Below, in pieces: positions 30,278 to 41,219 of a DNA stretch of 64,000 bases; the stretch's first letter is position 1, and each line of letters begins with the position of its first letter. The notes beneath the pieces were generated by a model. The model worked only from the letters and a program-made list of their open reading frames with translations. It ran no database searches and was not told the DNA's origin. The stretch is from Mytilisepta virgata. Lineage: Eukaryota; Mollusca; Bivalvia; Mytilida; Mytilidae. The stretch is from positions 19,251,139 to 19,315,138 of the forward strand of contig CM051512.1 of assembly GCA_028015205.1 (NCBI GenBank), given 5' to 3'. Both the position numbers and the translations under genes were made by a program.

Positions 30278-31269
30278 AAAATGATCTGTGATATACCAAT
30301 AAATGAACCTGGTCAATATGAAACATCAAAAACAAAACCCAAAAATCTTTTCAGCTACATCAAAAGTACACGATCTGATAACTCTGGTGTTGAACCTTTG
30401 AAAAAAGATGGCAAGTTTTTCACAGACACGGAGGAAAAAGCAAATATTTTAAACGAACAGTTTCAATCTGTATTTACAAATGAAACAGATGAAAACATCC
30501 CAGATAAAGGTAGTTCTAAGCCCCCACCATCAAATACCAAACATAACAATCAATGAAGCAGGTATTACCAAATTATTGTCAAACCTTAATCCACACAAAG
30601 CTTGTGGCCATGATAACATCAATGGCCGAGTCCTTAAAGAACTAAAGGAACACATTTCACCAATCTTTACATTAATATTTAAAAAGTCTCTTGAAACAGG
30701 AGAAACACCTAAGGATTGGAAACATGCAAATGTAGCCCCAGCTTTCAAGAAAGGGGAAAAATATACACGCGTCAATTACAGGCCAATATCTTTAACCTGT
30801 ATATGTTGTAAGCTCATGCAGCATATCATTACAAGCAGTATTATGTCTCACCTAGAAAAACATCATATATTATATGATCTTCAGCATGGTTTCAGAAAAT
30901 CAAGGTCTTGTGAAACACAACTTATAGATTTTATTCAAGTTTAGTTTTTTGGATAAAAAAAACCCATTGCTATGTTGATACCTAATTATTCATATTATAA
31001 ATATGTTTCGGAAGACGGATTTATATAGGCATCCAGTTGCTTGTTTCCGAATCCCACCTATCTTTAATATTGTATTGTATTGCGATGTCTGCTTGATGTT
31101 TTTGAACAAAATATGTTTATACTAAGTTGCAAAAACATATCAATCAATTTTAAATAATTTTCATGTATTTTAAACATTTCCAGAAATAACTGACTAAAAA
31201 AGCATTTGAATTGAGCGCGCATAAGATCGTATTTTAACCTTTAAAACTTGTTGTCAAAGTAAAAAGTTT

Positions 31270-31451
31270 TGTTTATCAGAAAACGAACTTTTTCTCATTT
31301 TTTACACAAATAAAATTCTGTTCGAATTCTCATAATTTCAGGTTTCGTATTTTATTACAATCTACGTTTTCTGTCATAATTTGTAATTTTTCCGAAACAC
31401 GATCGTTTTTATGGAACTTTACTCTGTGTTGTAACTTTTTGTAAGGCTCTT
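31270..31451. repeat. Right terminal inverted repeat arm of the 3.3 kb composite
   Basis: Reverse complement partner of 28194-28365. It ends GTAAGGCTCTT, matching AAGAGACTTGC at the left edge. Confidence 0.7.
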
Positions 31452-31454
31452 AAA

Positions 31455-32036
31455 TTAATATATTATTATATAAATATTATATAAACGATAGCGTAAGATT
31501 TCAATTATAAGATTAATCAGTTTGTGAAATTATTAAGTTTAAGGAAAATTCTCTTCCCCTTTTAAGTCCACTAAAGAAATATTGGTAATTCTTATAAAAA
31601 GCTTCTTTTAAAGGTGTGACAGCTAAAAGCAACAAACAAGAATTTTTTTAAGGTGCATATTCAAAATATTGTCGTGCGTCGTTCAAAAATAGACAATATA
31701 TATATATGTGTTGGAATCTAAATCGAGATTCTAACATCATGCATGGACTGTTAGTTCTAAAAATAAAAACAAAAGGGAAAAATATAAGAATTATAATAAA
31801 AATTTATTACAATAGATTTATGAACCACAAGTGTCTCCACACTCCTGTATCCATGTGCACTATGTTTAAATTTGAAAGCTCTAGAGTGTATAACAATACT
31901 GTACAGAAATAAAATGCATAAAGTGAAAAATGAAAATAAAATGAAAGAGAACTTAAGGTCACAAGCTAAAATTCAAAACTTCAAAATTCCAAATTTTGTT
32001 GGCTCCAGGATTTGAAAAACAAAATTCTAAAATCTT
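31455..32036. other. AT-rich spacer
   Basis: No gene, exon or recognisable repeat is visible between the right arm of the composite element and the telomeric-type tract, apart from a short (TA)n at about 31696-31706. Confidence 0.5.
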
Positions 32037-33030
32037 AAGTTAAGTTAGGGTTAGAGTTAGGGTTAGGGTTAGGGTTAGGGCTAGGCCTAGGGCTAGAGTT
32101 GGGTTAGGGTTAGGGTTAGGGTTAAGGTTAGGGTTAGGTTAGGGTTAGGATTAGGGTTAGGGCTACGGTTAGGATTAGGAGCAGGATTACGGCTAGAGTT
32201 AGGTTAGGGTTAGGGTTATGGTTAGGGTTAGGGTTAGTTTTAGGGTTAGTTTTAGGGTTAGTTTTAGGGTTAGGGTTAGGGTTATGGTTATGGTTAGGGT
32301 TAGGGTTAGGGTTAGGGTTAGGGTTAGGGTTAGGGCTACGGTTAGGGTTAGGAGCAGGATTACGGCTAGAGTTAGGTTAGGGTTAGGGTTAGTTTTAGGG
32401 TTAGGGTTAGGGTTATGGTTAGGGTTAGGGTTAGGGTTAGGGTTAGGGTTAGGTTAGGGTTAGGGTTAATGTTAGGGTTAGGGTTAGGTTAGGGTTAGGG
32501 TTAGGGTTAGGGTTAGGGTTAGGGTTAGGGTTAGGGTTAGGGTTAGTTTTAGGGTTAGGGTTATGGTTATGGTTAGGGTTAGGGTTAGGGTTAGGGTTAG
32601 GGTTAGGGTTAGGGTTAGGGTTAGGTTAGGGTTAGGGTTAGGGTTAGGGCTACGGTTAGGGTTAGGAGCAGGATTACGGCTAGAGTTAGGTTAGGGTTAT
32701 GGTTATGGTTAGGGTTATGGCTATGGTTAGGGTTAGGGTTAGGGGTAGGGCTAGGGCTAGAAGTAGTTAGGGTTAAGTAGGTGAGGGTTAGTTTTAAGGT
32801 TAGGGTTAGAGTAAGAGTTAGTTAGGGTTATATACCTAATAACCTGGTAAACCTAATCCTAACCGAAACCCCCTAACCATAACACTTAACCTAACCCTAC
32901 CCCTAACTCTAAAATTAGTCCTAACCCTAACATTAACCCTAACACTAACACTTACCCTTACTATAATCTAGCCCTAATCTTAATTCTAACTCTAACCCTA
33001 ACCCTAATGCTAATGGTAACCCTAACCTGA
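32037..33030. repeat. Interstitial telomeric repeat, (TTAGGG)n then (CCCTAA)n
   Basis: About 790 bp of mostly perfect TTAGGG units (32037-32832) switch through a short AT-rich joint (TATACCTAATAACC) to about 180 bp of degenerate CCCTAA units (32850-33030). Variants TTATGG, TTTTAGGG and GGGCTACGG are interspersed. A block containing GGAGCAGGATTACGGCTAGA appears three times (near 32178, 32350 and 32664), so the tract has a higher-order structure. The open frame through it is a repeat artefact. Confidence 0.93.
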
Positions 33031-33415
33031 CTCTGAAACCACTTGGTCAGTTGGAACCCAACTTGGGAGAAATGGTTCTAAGATGGTCCTCTTTCAGAAT
33101 TGTTTCTGTCCCGGACTGTAAACCAAGATGGCCATCACAGCGGAATTTAGTTTAACATTTGAAAATCTACTTCGCAGAAACCACTCGGCGAATTAACCAG
33201 ACTTGGCAGCAATGGCCCTTGGGTATTTTTCTTTCATAATTGTGTCCAACCTTGACTGTCAACTCAGATGTCCGCCACAGCCAAACTTAGTTTAATATAG
33301 GACCTCTTTGGGAAAACAAGCCAAGATATAAACTGCTACATTTAAATTTTTAGTCCTGCTCAAGGTGGACAAGTTAAGTTCACGGGAGCGATACAGGCTC
33401 TTGAGAGCCTCTAGT
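33031..33415. repeat. Truncated copy of the 24540-26145 element abutting the telomeric tract
   Basis: Core phrases (AACCAAGATGGCCATCACAG, GGTCCTCTTTCAGAA) and the same 3' terminus (GAGCGATACAGGCTCTTGAG, AGCCTCTAGTT) are present, but the 5' hairpin end is missing. The CCCTAA array runs directly into the core. Confidence 0.75.
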
Positions 33416-33537
33416 TTTTAAAATGTTCTTGCATTAATTTTCCATTAATTTCTAATATGAATTATAAATTTCAACACATTATTATATGGAATTCTCATAA
33501 GATAAAAATGATTATTTTCCAGACAACTATAAAAAGC

Positions 33538-33987
33538 ATATTTCAAAAGCACATGAACAATCATAATGTATGAAACTACATGAGCTATGCATGTGATCAG
33601 TGTGATGCAAAATTTGTACATGTAATTCGTTCTTCATTATTTGCTCACAAACAATGGAAGCATCCAACTGACGACTGAATATGGTTTGTAATCAGTGTAG
33701 TTATAACTAAATGAATGTCATGGTTCAATGAACATGTTATTGTAAAAAATCAACTGAAAGGGGTCAAACCTTTTAAATGTCTATACTGTGTTCCGATCAG
33801 AAACAGGATCAAATTGTTGTAGGCATGTGATGAACATACACAAGTACCACCCATCAAATACGAGTGTTAAACAGAATATCTTGATGCGCCTAAAAAGGCA
33901 CGGTGGAGATGATCACGAAACCCTTGTTTGTAGAATAACAAAACATTTATTGAGGGGTTATCAATTATCAACAAGAAAAGTGTTCTA
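33538..33987 (+). pseudogene. C2H2 zinc-finger pseudogene
   Basis: One complete finger reads YACDQCDAKFVHVIRSSLF then AHKQWKH (CxxC then two His). It is preceded by the end of another finger (FQKHMNNHNV) and followed by broken ones (VCNQCSYN; FKCLYC, then after a frameshift FRSETGSNCCRHVMNIHKYH). In-frame stops after the first and second fingers and a frameshift make it non-functional. I see no introns within it. I cannot name the parent gene. Confidence 0.65.
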
Positions 33988-33989
33988 AG

Positions 33990-36900
33990 AGCCTTGAACC
34001 AATTTAACCATGTACACCAAAGGTTTGCATTAATCTTCATTAAACTGATTACATGAAATTTATGTGAATTGTTTTCAAAATTTAGTTTCATCAAATTTAC
34101 ATTGAATTTATGATTTCATTATAATTTGGTTGAATTTATGCAAAAAAGAAAAGAAAAATAAATGAAATATGTTCAATAAAATTCTTTCTAATTGTTTTAT
34201 ATACAAATTCTAAAAAAATGTCCATGAAATATTTTGTAACATACATGTATAACTTATTATTTAAATGTATCTACTAAGAAAATCTTAAAAGTTTAGATTT
34301 CTGTGGAATTTTTGTTATTTCTTCAAATGCCATAAAAAAAATGCCAGGATAAAAGACCATTTTTTGGCCACCAATAACAAATGATTGCTCAATTAGTAGA
34401 GGAAGCAAAAACACCCAGAAATCAGATATTGGACAAGTGTACACTATCATGTAACAACATACATCCCAATGCTCTGGATTTCACCCTGAGCCTTCAGGAA
34501 TTTGACCCACTTACTGTGTTTCTGGGTTAATAGTAATTTTCTCCAGGATTTTCAAATTTCTCAGGGAAAAAATTTCTCGCCTATCTTTCACCATAACAGA
34601 GTGAAAGATTTAAGAAAAATCATCTACAATATCTTTTTTTTTAACCTAGAAATGTCAAATTATCATAGAAACACCATCAAATAACCTTCAAATACCTTTT
34701 AATTAATTCATTTTTGACTGGGGGGACTTTGCCCTGGACACAATGGGGACCTTACAGCAGTCCCCAGACTCCTCGTTGATTTTCTCAGGGTTTCTCTTAT
34801 TTATAGGATGGCAAGTATGGTAACAGTAATTAAATAACACATTAATTATATTATAACTTTATTTCATAAGTTCATGTAAGTGTCCAGAGAATACATTTAT
34901 TCTAATAATAATAATAAAAAAAACAGATATCAACAATGACATACAAATTTTGTTATTTTTCTGTTATACTATCAAATAATAATTTTGTTTTACACAATTT
35001 AAAAAACGATTTTTTTTAGTTTAATTTTAACAGTATAAAAAAAACAGCAAAAACCTAAGAATACAAATGTTTTTAGATAAAGTTTTGTTAGTCTTCATAA
35101 AGGATTTTATTGTAAATTTGAACAAGACTTAAATTCGTTGATATATTTTTGACATCTTATCCATTTACCTAAAATGTGCAATTAAAAAAAAAGAAAGAGA
35201 AGCTAAACCAGTCAATACCATCGATGCGATAAACTTTTTGACAACATGTACTTCTGATTATTATTGTATAAAGTTTAATTTAACCAACAGACACATGTTC
35301 TGAACAAGTAAGCCTCTGACAATGTTTTACTATAGCAAATAAAATGCTGGTTTAAATACACATACTTTATGATAATAATAACAAATGGCTTGGTTCACAA
35401 CAATATCAACTTTAAACATAATATCCAGTGATTAATGACATATTTGTAAAAAGTCAAATGTAAAAAGTCACTGTTTCTCAAAATATACCTACACTGTAGT
35501 CTTATACTCAGGAATTTGATTTGTATGTTTTTGTAGGAGTTATCTCCCATCTGAGATGCTGTTACTAGAAAACTCTATGAATTTTGCAAATATTGCTGAA
35601 ATGATTATTTTTAAACTAAGAAAAACAGTTCAAACAAAGACATTCATGAAATACATGAAAATTTGCTATTTGACTGAATTTTTTTCCCTATTACACCTTT
35701 GTTGCAATATCGTATGTAATGGGAGATAATTCTTACAACTCACAATTCATTGTATTCATTTCCAGTCCATGATAAGGTATTCGTTATCATCCATTTTGTT
35801 GGCGAAAGTGAGGAAGAGAGATGTTATGCATCCAATATTTGACGAATACTTTGTGAGTGCCCAAATCCACCACAAGTTCCCTATTCCGTACTTGTCGACA
35901 GCAAGAATTTCAGCACACATAGGTCTTGCCACTCATGGAAAAATAAAATCCTTTGACCCACGCCACATTTTTTTTACGTTTTTAAAGGTCAATTCTGCTC
36001 AGCTGCCTACAAGACTTTAAATGGCTAAGGCAGATGTGGTGAACAAACTCTTGATACAAATTCCGAACATGCATAAGATAAAAGATCAAGCAAAAGAATA
36101 GCTATTTTATGGCTGTTCTTCATCTTTATGGCACAGAAAGTGCTTCAACAAAAATATTTGACTCCACTGATGGCCCTTAGCACTGGTTAGAGATGGATTC
36201 TTTATTAAATCTTGATCACATCAAGTATGTGCAAATGACTCACCATTTCTACTCAATCATTACTCTGAACAATCTACAAATACATAATTAATCACTTAAC
36301 ATTGAAACATAACTAATAATAACAAAACAATATTTAACAATAAAATATATACATATACAACAATAATATGCTGCTTAAATACAATATCTATATAACATTT
36401 AAAGGTATGTAAACCATACATGACCACCTGATTTTTCCGAATATCCCGGATGTTCCATAGGATGTAATGGTATTGACCTTGATAATTATCTGCAAACTTT
36501 GGGAATGTGATATAAACTTATTTCATGGGCAACGAATACAAACAATGAAGTATGTTTCAGCTTCAGAAATATATACAGTTGACTGTGGAAGGGACCAACA
36601 AAAATAGTTTGAGATAACAGGAGTTTGAGATATTAGGAGGAAATATAGTGCAAAGTTAATTCTGGTGACCAAAATTTTACTTTGAGATATCAGGAGTTTT
36701 GAGATAAAAGAGTTTGAGATAACGAGAGTCAGCTGTTTATACATTCTTGCTTTAAGCTTTAGTTAAAATTAATTATGGTTAAAACGAAATATAATTCACA
36801 GTTGTGATGTATGAAAGTAGAGAAGGTGCCAAAAACCGGAAATTGGAAAGAATCCATTATTTTATATAGGAAAATATAAAGACTAAAATGGTCAAAATCC

Positions 36901-38820
36901 GGAAATCTGGCAAATGCCTGAAACTTTCATCCATGGTCAGAATACCTTAAATGTATATGAACAGAAAAATTACAACATTTTAAGTAGATAATAAATCTTA
37001 TGGTATGTTAAATTTGTCAGAATAAAAGACGAATGAAAATAAAGAAGACTATATGGATTTATTTTCATGGGAATAAATTTTTGTCATTTACTTAAAATTT
37101 TTTGTAATGCAACAATGCAATAAATATTGATATTTGAAAATGCAGAAGACTTTAAGACAAATTTTTCAACTAAGAAAAACAAGACTGGTATTCTGTATAA
37201 AATTTTGAATTGTAAGTGTAATACTAGCAATTGACAACTGAGACGTAATATTTCAATTAGAGTATACCAGAACACTGGAATTGGAAATAACAGTTCAAAA
37301 CAATGGATTTTTAGACAATGACATTCCAGCCAACAGAAGAACACATTCCTCCTGCACAATCTCGGTATGTACAATAAATCAGTTTCACTTTAGCATACAA
37401 TTTCTAACCTATGCCACCATAGACAACCAGTAATTCCAGAAACATGATATGTTTCTTTTTATTTAAATAAAAAATCATCATGTCTCATAAGTGTTACTAG
37501 TTGTACATAGTCTACAGATTTCACTATGAAGAATTACCTTTTTTTCTATATCTTTTCAAAATCTGAAAATAATTTTTATAATTGAAAACCTCATTTCTGA
37601 ATATCTGCAAATAAATTCAAAACAAGAAAATAAAAAAAAAAAAACCTTTTGATTATACACAGATCACAGTTTGAACAACAAGGACTAAATATATATGTCT
37701 TCAAGCATTAACAAAGTACACAAAATTATAGCAAAATTCAAATAATATTATTTTCATGTTAATCTGCAATTTTTGCTTACTTTTACATATGTCTGTACAT
37801 CAAGATAAAGGTAAACGTTAATGGTTGACTGCACACAAAAAGGAAGTATTTAAAATGGTAAAGATAAAAATACCTACATGCTAACCTGATCGACCTTACC
37901 TATTTGTTTTACCTACTCATCTTAATTTCATACCATTTTTCTCCTGCCAATTTGCAAGATTAAACAAAATCCAGTTTACTGTTTATAAAATGTCCATGTA
38001 AACTCATGTGATTAAGTAAATATGATACAAAGTAAATTAAATTTAGCTACGATGGCAGGGTTAACACTGGAGGATGATTCTGGCGAAGAAATCACCCTAC
38101 AGTATTTGCCTTACCTCTTGTAAAAAGTGAAGTTTGAGTAGCCCTGCGACCTGGTCAGCCGCCCGAACTTGTGTCAAAGGCAAAATTTGAGTTGCCTTTA
38201 AATTTAATCAATTGCCTGATACATTTCAACGCATCATGGAACTAACTTGCAACAGGAATTGCAGAAAAATTACTTTGGTCAATAACGTAAATATTACAGA
38301 ACACAATTTTTATAACAATTATTGTAAGAATGGATAGATTGTTATCCATGAAGGCCCTTCAAAGATATATTCTGTGCCAAATTTTACCCTCATAAATTTA
38401 CAAATTTGTTCATGTCCGTTTCTGAATTGGATTTGAAACTGTACATTCTGTATTAGTTCTTGGTATTTGCAGTGAAAATTTTCTGATGTAATAAATAATA
38501 TATAAAAAATATTTTTCTTGGATGAGGATAGATTAAATCTCATGCTTCATTCGGACCTAATAGGAAACAGTATACAAAGTAATAAAAATTCTTTTAACTT
38601 TGAAAAAAAAAAAACTTTATGTATAGGTTTTCTTGTATATAAATACATTTATACAATATATAACACTAAAATAAAAAATCACAAGGTTTAATATGGAATG
38701 TCTATATGCTATAATAAAACAAAAACAAAAACAAAAAAATATCCACATGCAAAACTGTTAATAAATAATATGGAAGCATACTGTTACAATTTGCCAGGAT
38801 ATATAACATGCTTATCCTAA
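33990..38820. other. AT-rich intergenic region without a supported gene
   Basis: Stops are dense in all frames. An open frame at 35769-36020 is uninterrupted for 83 codons but has no recognisable family or splice context. A short group of imperfect repeats (TTTGAGATAACAGGAGTTTG and variants) lies at about 36607-36730. Nothing else could be assigned. Confidence 0.5.
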
Positions 38821-38973
38821 TGAGGAACCAGAGTGAGTTATCTTTTCCTAACCAATGTTGATAAGGGAGATAATTAAATTCTTTCCCTTTTGTCCTCAGG
38901 CTAAAAGGGAGACAAATTTATTATGTCCCTCACCTACATTGGTTATGAAAAGATAACTCACTCCGGTTCCTCA
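38821..38973. mobile_element. Palindromic hairpin MITE
   Basis: The left arm TGAGGAACCAGAGTGAGTTA, then TCTTTTCCTAACCAATGT, is the reverse complement of the right arm ACATTGGTTATGAAAAGATAACTC (two mismatches), then ACTCCGGTTCCTCA. The whole unit of about 150 bp can fold on itself. Confidence 0.75.
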
Positions 38974-41132
38974 TTCTTTGTTCATTTAAAATCAAAACAG
39001 AGCCTGTAACAATATTTGTAACCAGTGACAAACACAATTTTTACCAACATTTTTACCTTATACATTTGTACTAATAGCAAACTGTCAGTTGTCCAAAAAT
39101 ATGAATGGCACAATAAAATACAACAGTACAATATCAGAGGAGACTGTCCTTGGATTGAAAATATTGTTTTTACTGTCTACAAATATTGGTGGTTTTGACT
39201 GATACATAATTTTTTGTAATTTCTTGCCAAGACTATTTTGAATATTATACTTGGCATTTTCCATTTGTTCATTAGAAAAAATATTCTTAATAAAGATATG
39301 TAAACACTCCTTTTGTTAAAATGTTCACCACATGAAAACAAAGTTACAATACTATTTCAATATTGATATTTTCTTAAGTCAATTAAGTGTATAAAACCAA
39401 CAAATATCAATATACATGTATGAACAATCATATTGTGTGATTTTACTGGTATGTTTTTTAAACTGCATACTAAAGATGTTGCCGATGAAGGGCAGTTTCA
39501 CAGCCGCAAGCTTCCATGCTTAACATAGCTTACTGTTTTTGTTAAATTTTCTTATATACATGTAACAGAAAAACCCCAATACAAAAAAAATAACTGCATA
39601 AACTAATTCAGCATAAAATATTGCGATATTAAACAGTACTATGACTAAATCATCATAAAATGTATAGTATTTACAAAACACTTGTATAATTATAATAATA
39701 TGTACAAATTTAAAATAAAACCACACAAATATTGCTTTTGATTTAAGTAATTTTTATTCTTTTTCACCATAATCAGCGTGATAATGAATTTATCATATAC
39801 TAAGGATTAATACAATATAAATTGCATATATGAGACAGGCGAAACCAGCCATAAATTTACACTCGAGACTAATATCACATTCTCACTTGAACTTTGAACA
39901 TAACTGCCCTGATATACCATTTCAGCAAGGCCTAACATGAAATGGTAGATCAGGATTATCAGCTCTGGTCATTCAATCATTAACCTGTAGACTGACATGC
40001 TTTTCCTTATTGTATGGGTTATTGCCCTTTTGTTGATGTTTATTAATGGGTAAACATTGAATGTGCATTATTTTACACTTAAAATGAATCCTAGTCGTAA
40101 GATCTTTTTGACAGTAAGGATAGATATCCATCTAATTTCTCAAATGCACAAATTGAAATTTGGACATGTCTGACCCTCCATTTTACCACAATAAATATGC
40201 ATTTGTATGGCAGGTCTTGTTGACAGAAGATCATATTTTCTACAGCTTTTCATTAATCTAAATCTAAAAATTAAATTTTTTTTAAGTAGACCTACATGTA
40301 TCACATCTTGTATTAAAAATTTCAATTTGAAAACATTTTATATGTCACATTCCTCCTTGAACCTTTTCCGCTGTAAATTATTTTTACCTCCCCTGATTTC
40401 CAGCTACGCGAAATGATATCAAAACACTCCAGGGAATTAGTAAACTAATTCTTCCATACATTGATCAAGTAAAGTTGTTTATTGTAACAATAAACAATAT
40501 TTTGGTTTTTTACAGTAATGAATTTAGAAAATCTGACAAACTTTGTTACAAATCAGGGGAGGTAGTAAATCTTCTAGTGGAAAGTGAATCTTATTTTCCT
40601 TGTATTTAACATGCAACAAATACAATTATACTGGCCAAGACTAATTTAAAAATACAAAATTCACTCTAACAATATCACTAATTGTGACTGAAAATATCAC
40701 TAATTCTGACTATAAACATTAACATTTATGAAATGATCCAAGAAAATTTATTTGTACAAGAAAGAATAAGAACAAATCTTCAATTATTTGAATATTCTGA
40801 AACCAATCTAAATAGAACTCACTATCACTAAAAATATTTTGTATGAATTGACAGATTTTGAAAAGTTTTAAGGTGTTCAAAAGGTTACAATGTATTAACG
40901 TAAAGATTATTCAGCTCCAATGAAATATTTGAAAAGCACAATATAACGATAAAGCTACAATAAAACGAAGCGATTTTATAAATCTTCGATGTATTTCTGT
41001 AGTACCTTCCTGTCATATCTACAAATATTTACAAATAGCGGCAAGTAAATAAGGTTTTGTATTCTTTGGTGTCTTATTACAAAGATTTTTCCACAAGGGG
41101 AAACAACTCTAATATTTCCAAATTAAAAAAAA
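38974..41132 (-). other. Probable SNX17 3' UTR and spacer
   Basis: AT-rich sequence lies downstream of the SNX17 stop on the minus strand. The length of the UTR cannot be fixed. No further gene is visible. Confidence 0.4.
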
Positions 41133-41219
41133 TCATAAATCGTCATCACCAATGGTACTGAACGCATCATTTGTCACAACACCTTTCTTGTCCTTTTTAT
41201 CACCTGCTCCTTTTGTTTC
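41133..41219 (-). CDS. SNX17: SNX17 coding exon 15 with stop codon
   Basis: Encodes ETKGAGDKKDKKGVVTNDAF then STIGDDDL and TGA. The acidic IGD(D/E)DL terminus is the family tail that contacts Retriever. Confidence 0.93.
   Translation of the reverse strand, partial: ETKGAGDKKDKKGVVTNDAFSTIGDDDL

Larger units (their letters stand above)
28604..30944 (+). pseudogene. Non-LTR retrotransposon (LINE) fragment, endonuclease plus partial reverse transcriptase
   Basis: The frame opens with an apurinic-type endonuclease domain (RVVNIQSIYNKKPELEEII, TGTETWLNP). It is interrupted at 28809-29111, then resumes with VIVGCYYRPPSDD, WLGEDFNLRHIDW, RILDFFFTNN and KADHDIVYLEI. After the SINE at 30011-30277 comes the linker, then the reverse transcriptase N-half: NPHKACGHDNINGRVLKEL, FKKGEKYTRVNYRPISLT and LYDLQHGFRKSRSCETQL. 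It stops before the catalytic YADD-type motif. The layout resembles CR1/Jockey-like elements; I cannot fix the clade. Frameshifts occur near 29868 and 30530. It is dead: the 3' half of the RT and any tail are missing, which is unusual because LINEs normally lose their 5' ends. Confidence 0.88.
28190..31454. mobile_element. 3.3 kb composite with about 180-bp terminal inverted repeats
   Basis: The left arm (about 28194-28365) and right arm (about 31270-31451) are reverse complements at roughly three-quarters identity. Examples: GAGTTACAACATAGAGTAAA on the left versus TTTACTCTGTGTTGTAAC on the right, and CCATAAAAACGATCG versus CGATCGTTTTTATGG. Between them lies a truncated LINE, itself interrupted by a MITE and a SINE. 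The arms look like an old TIR element that was invaded, but no transposase remains. Confidence 0.7.

Noticed and set aside
32218..32457. Open frame of 79 codons rich in Val-Arg and Gly-Leu
   Set aside because: It is a translation of TTAGGG-type repeats, not a protein.
32037..33030. True chromosome end
   Set aside because: Unique sequence and genes continue on both sides and the repeat reverses orientation, so it is interstitial.
35769..36020. 83-codon open frame on the plus strand
   Set aside because: No recognisable domain, no splice context and no neighbouring matching exon. Kept only as a note in the intergenic entry.
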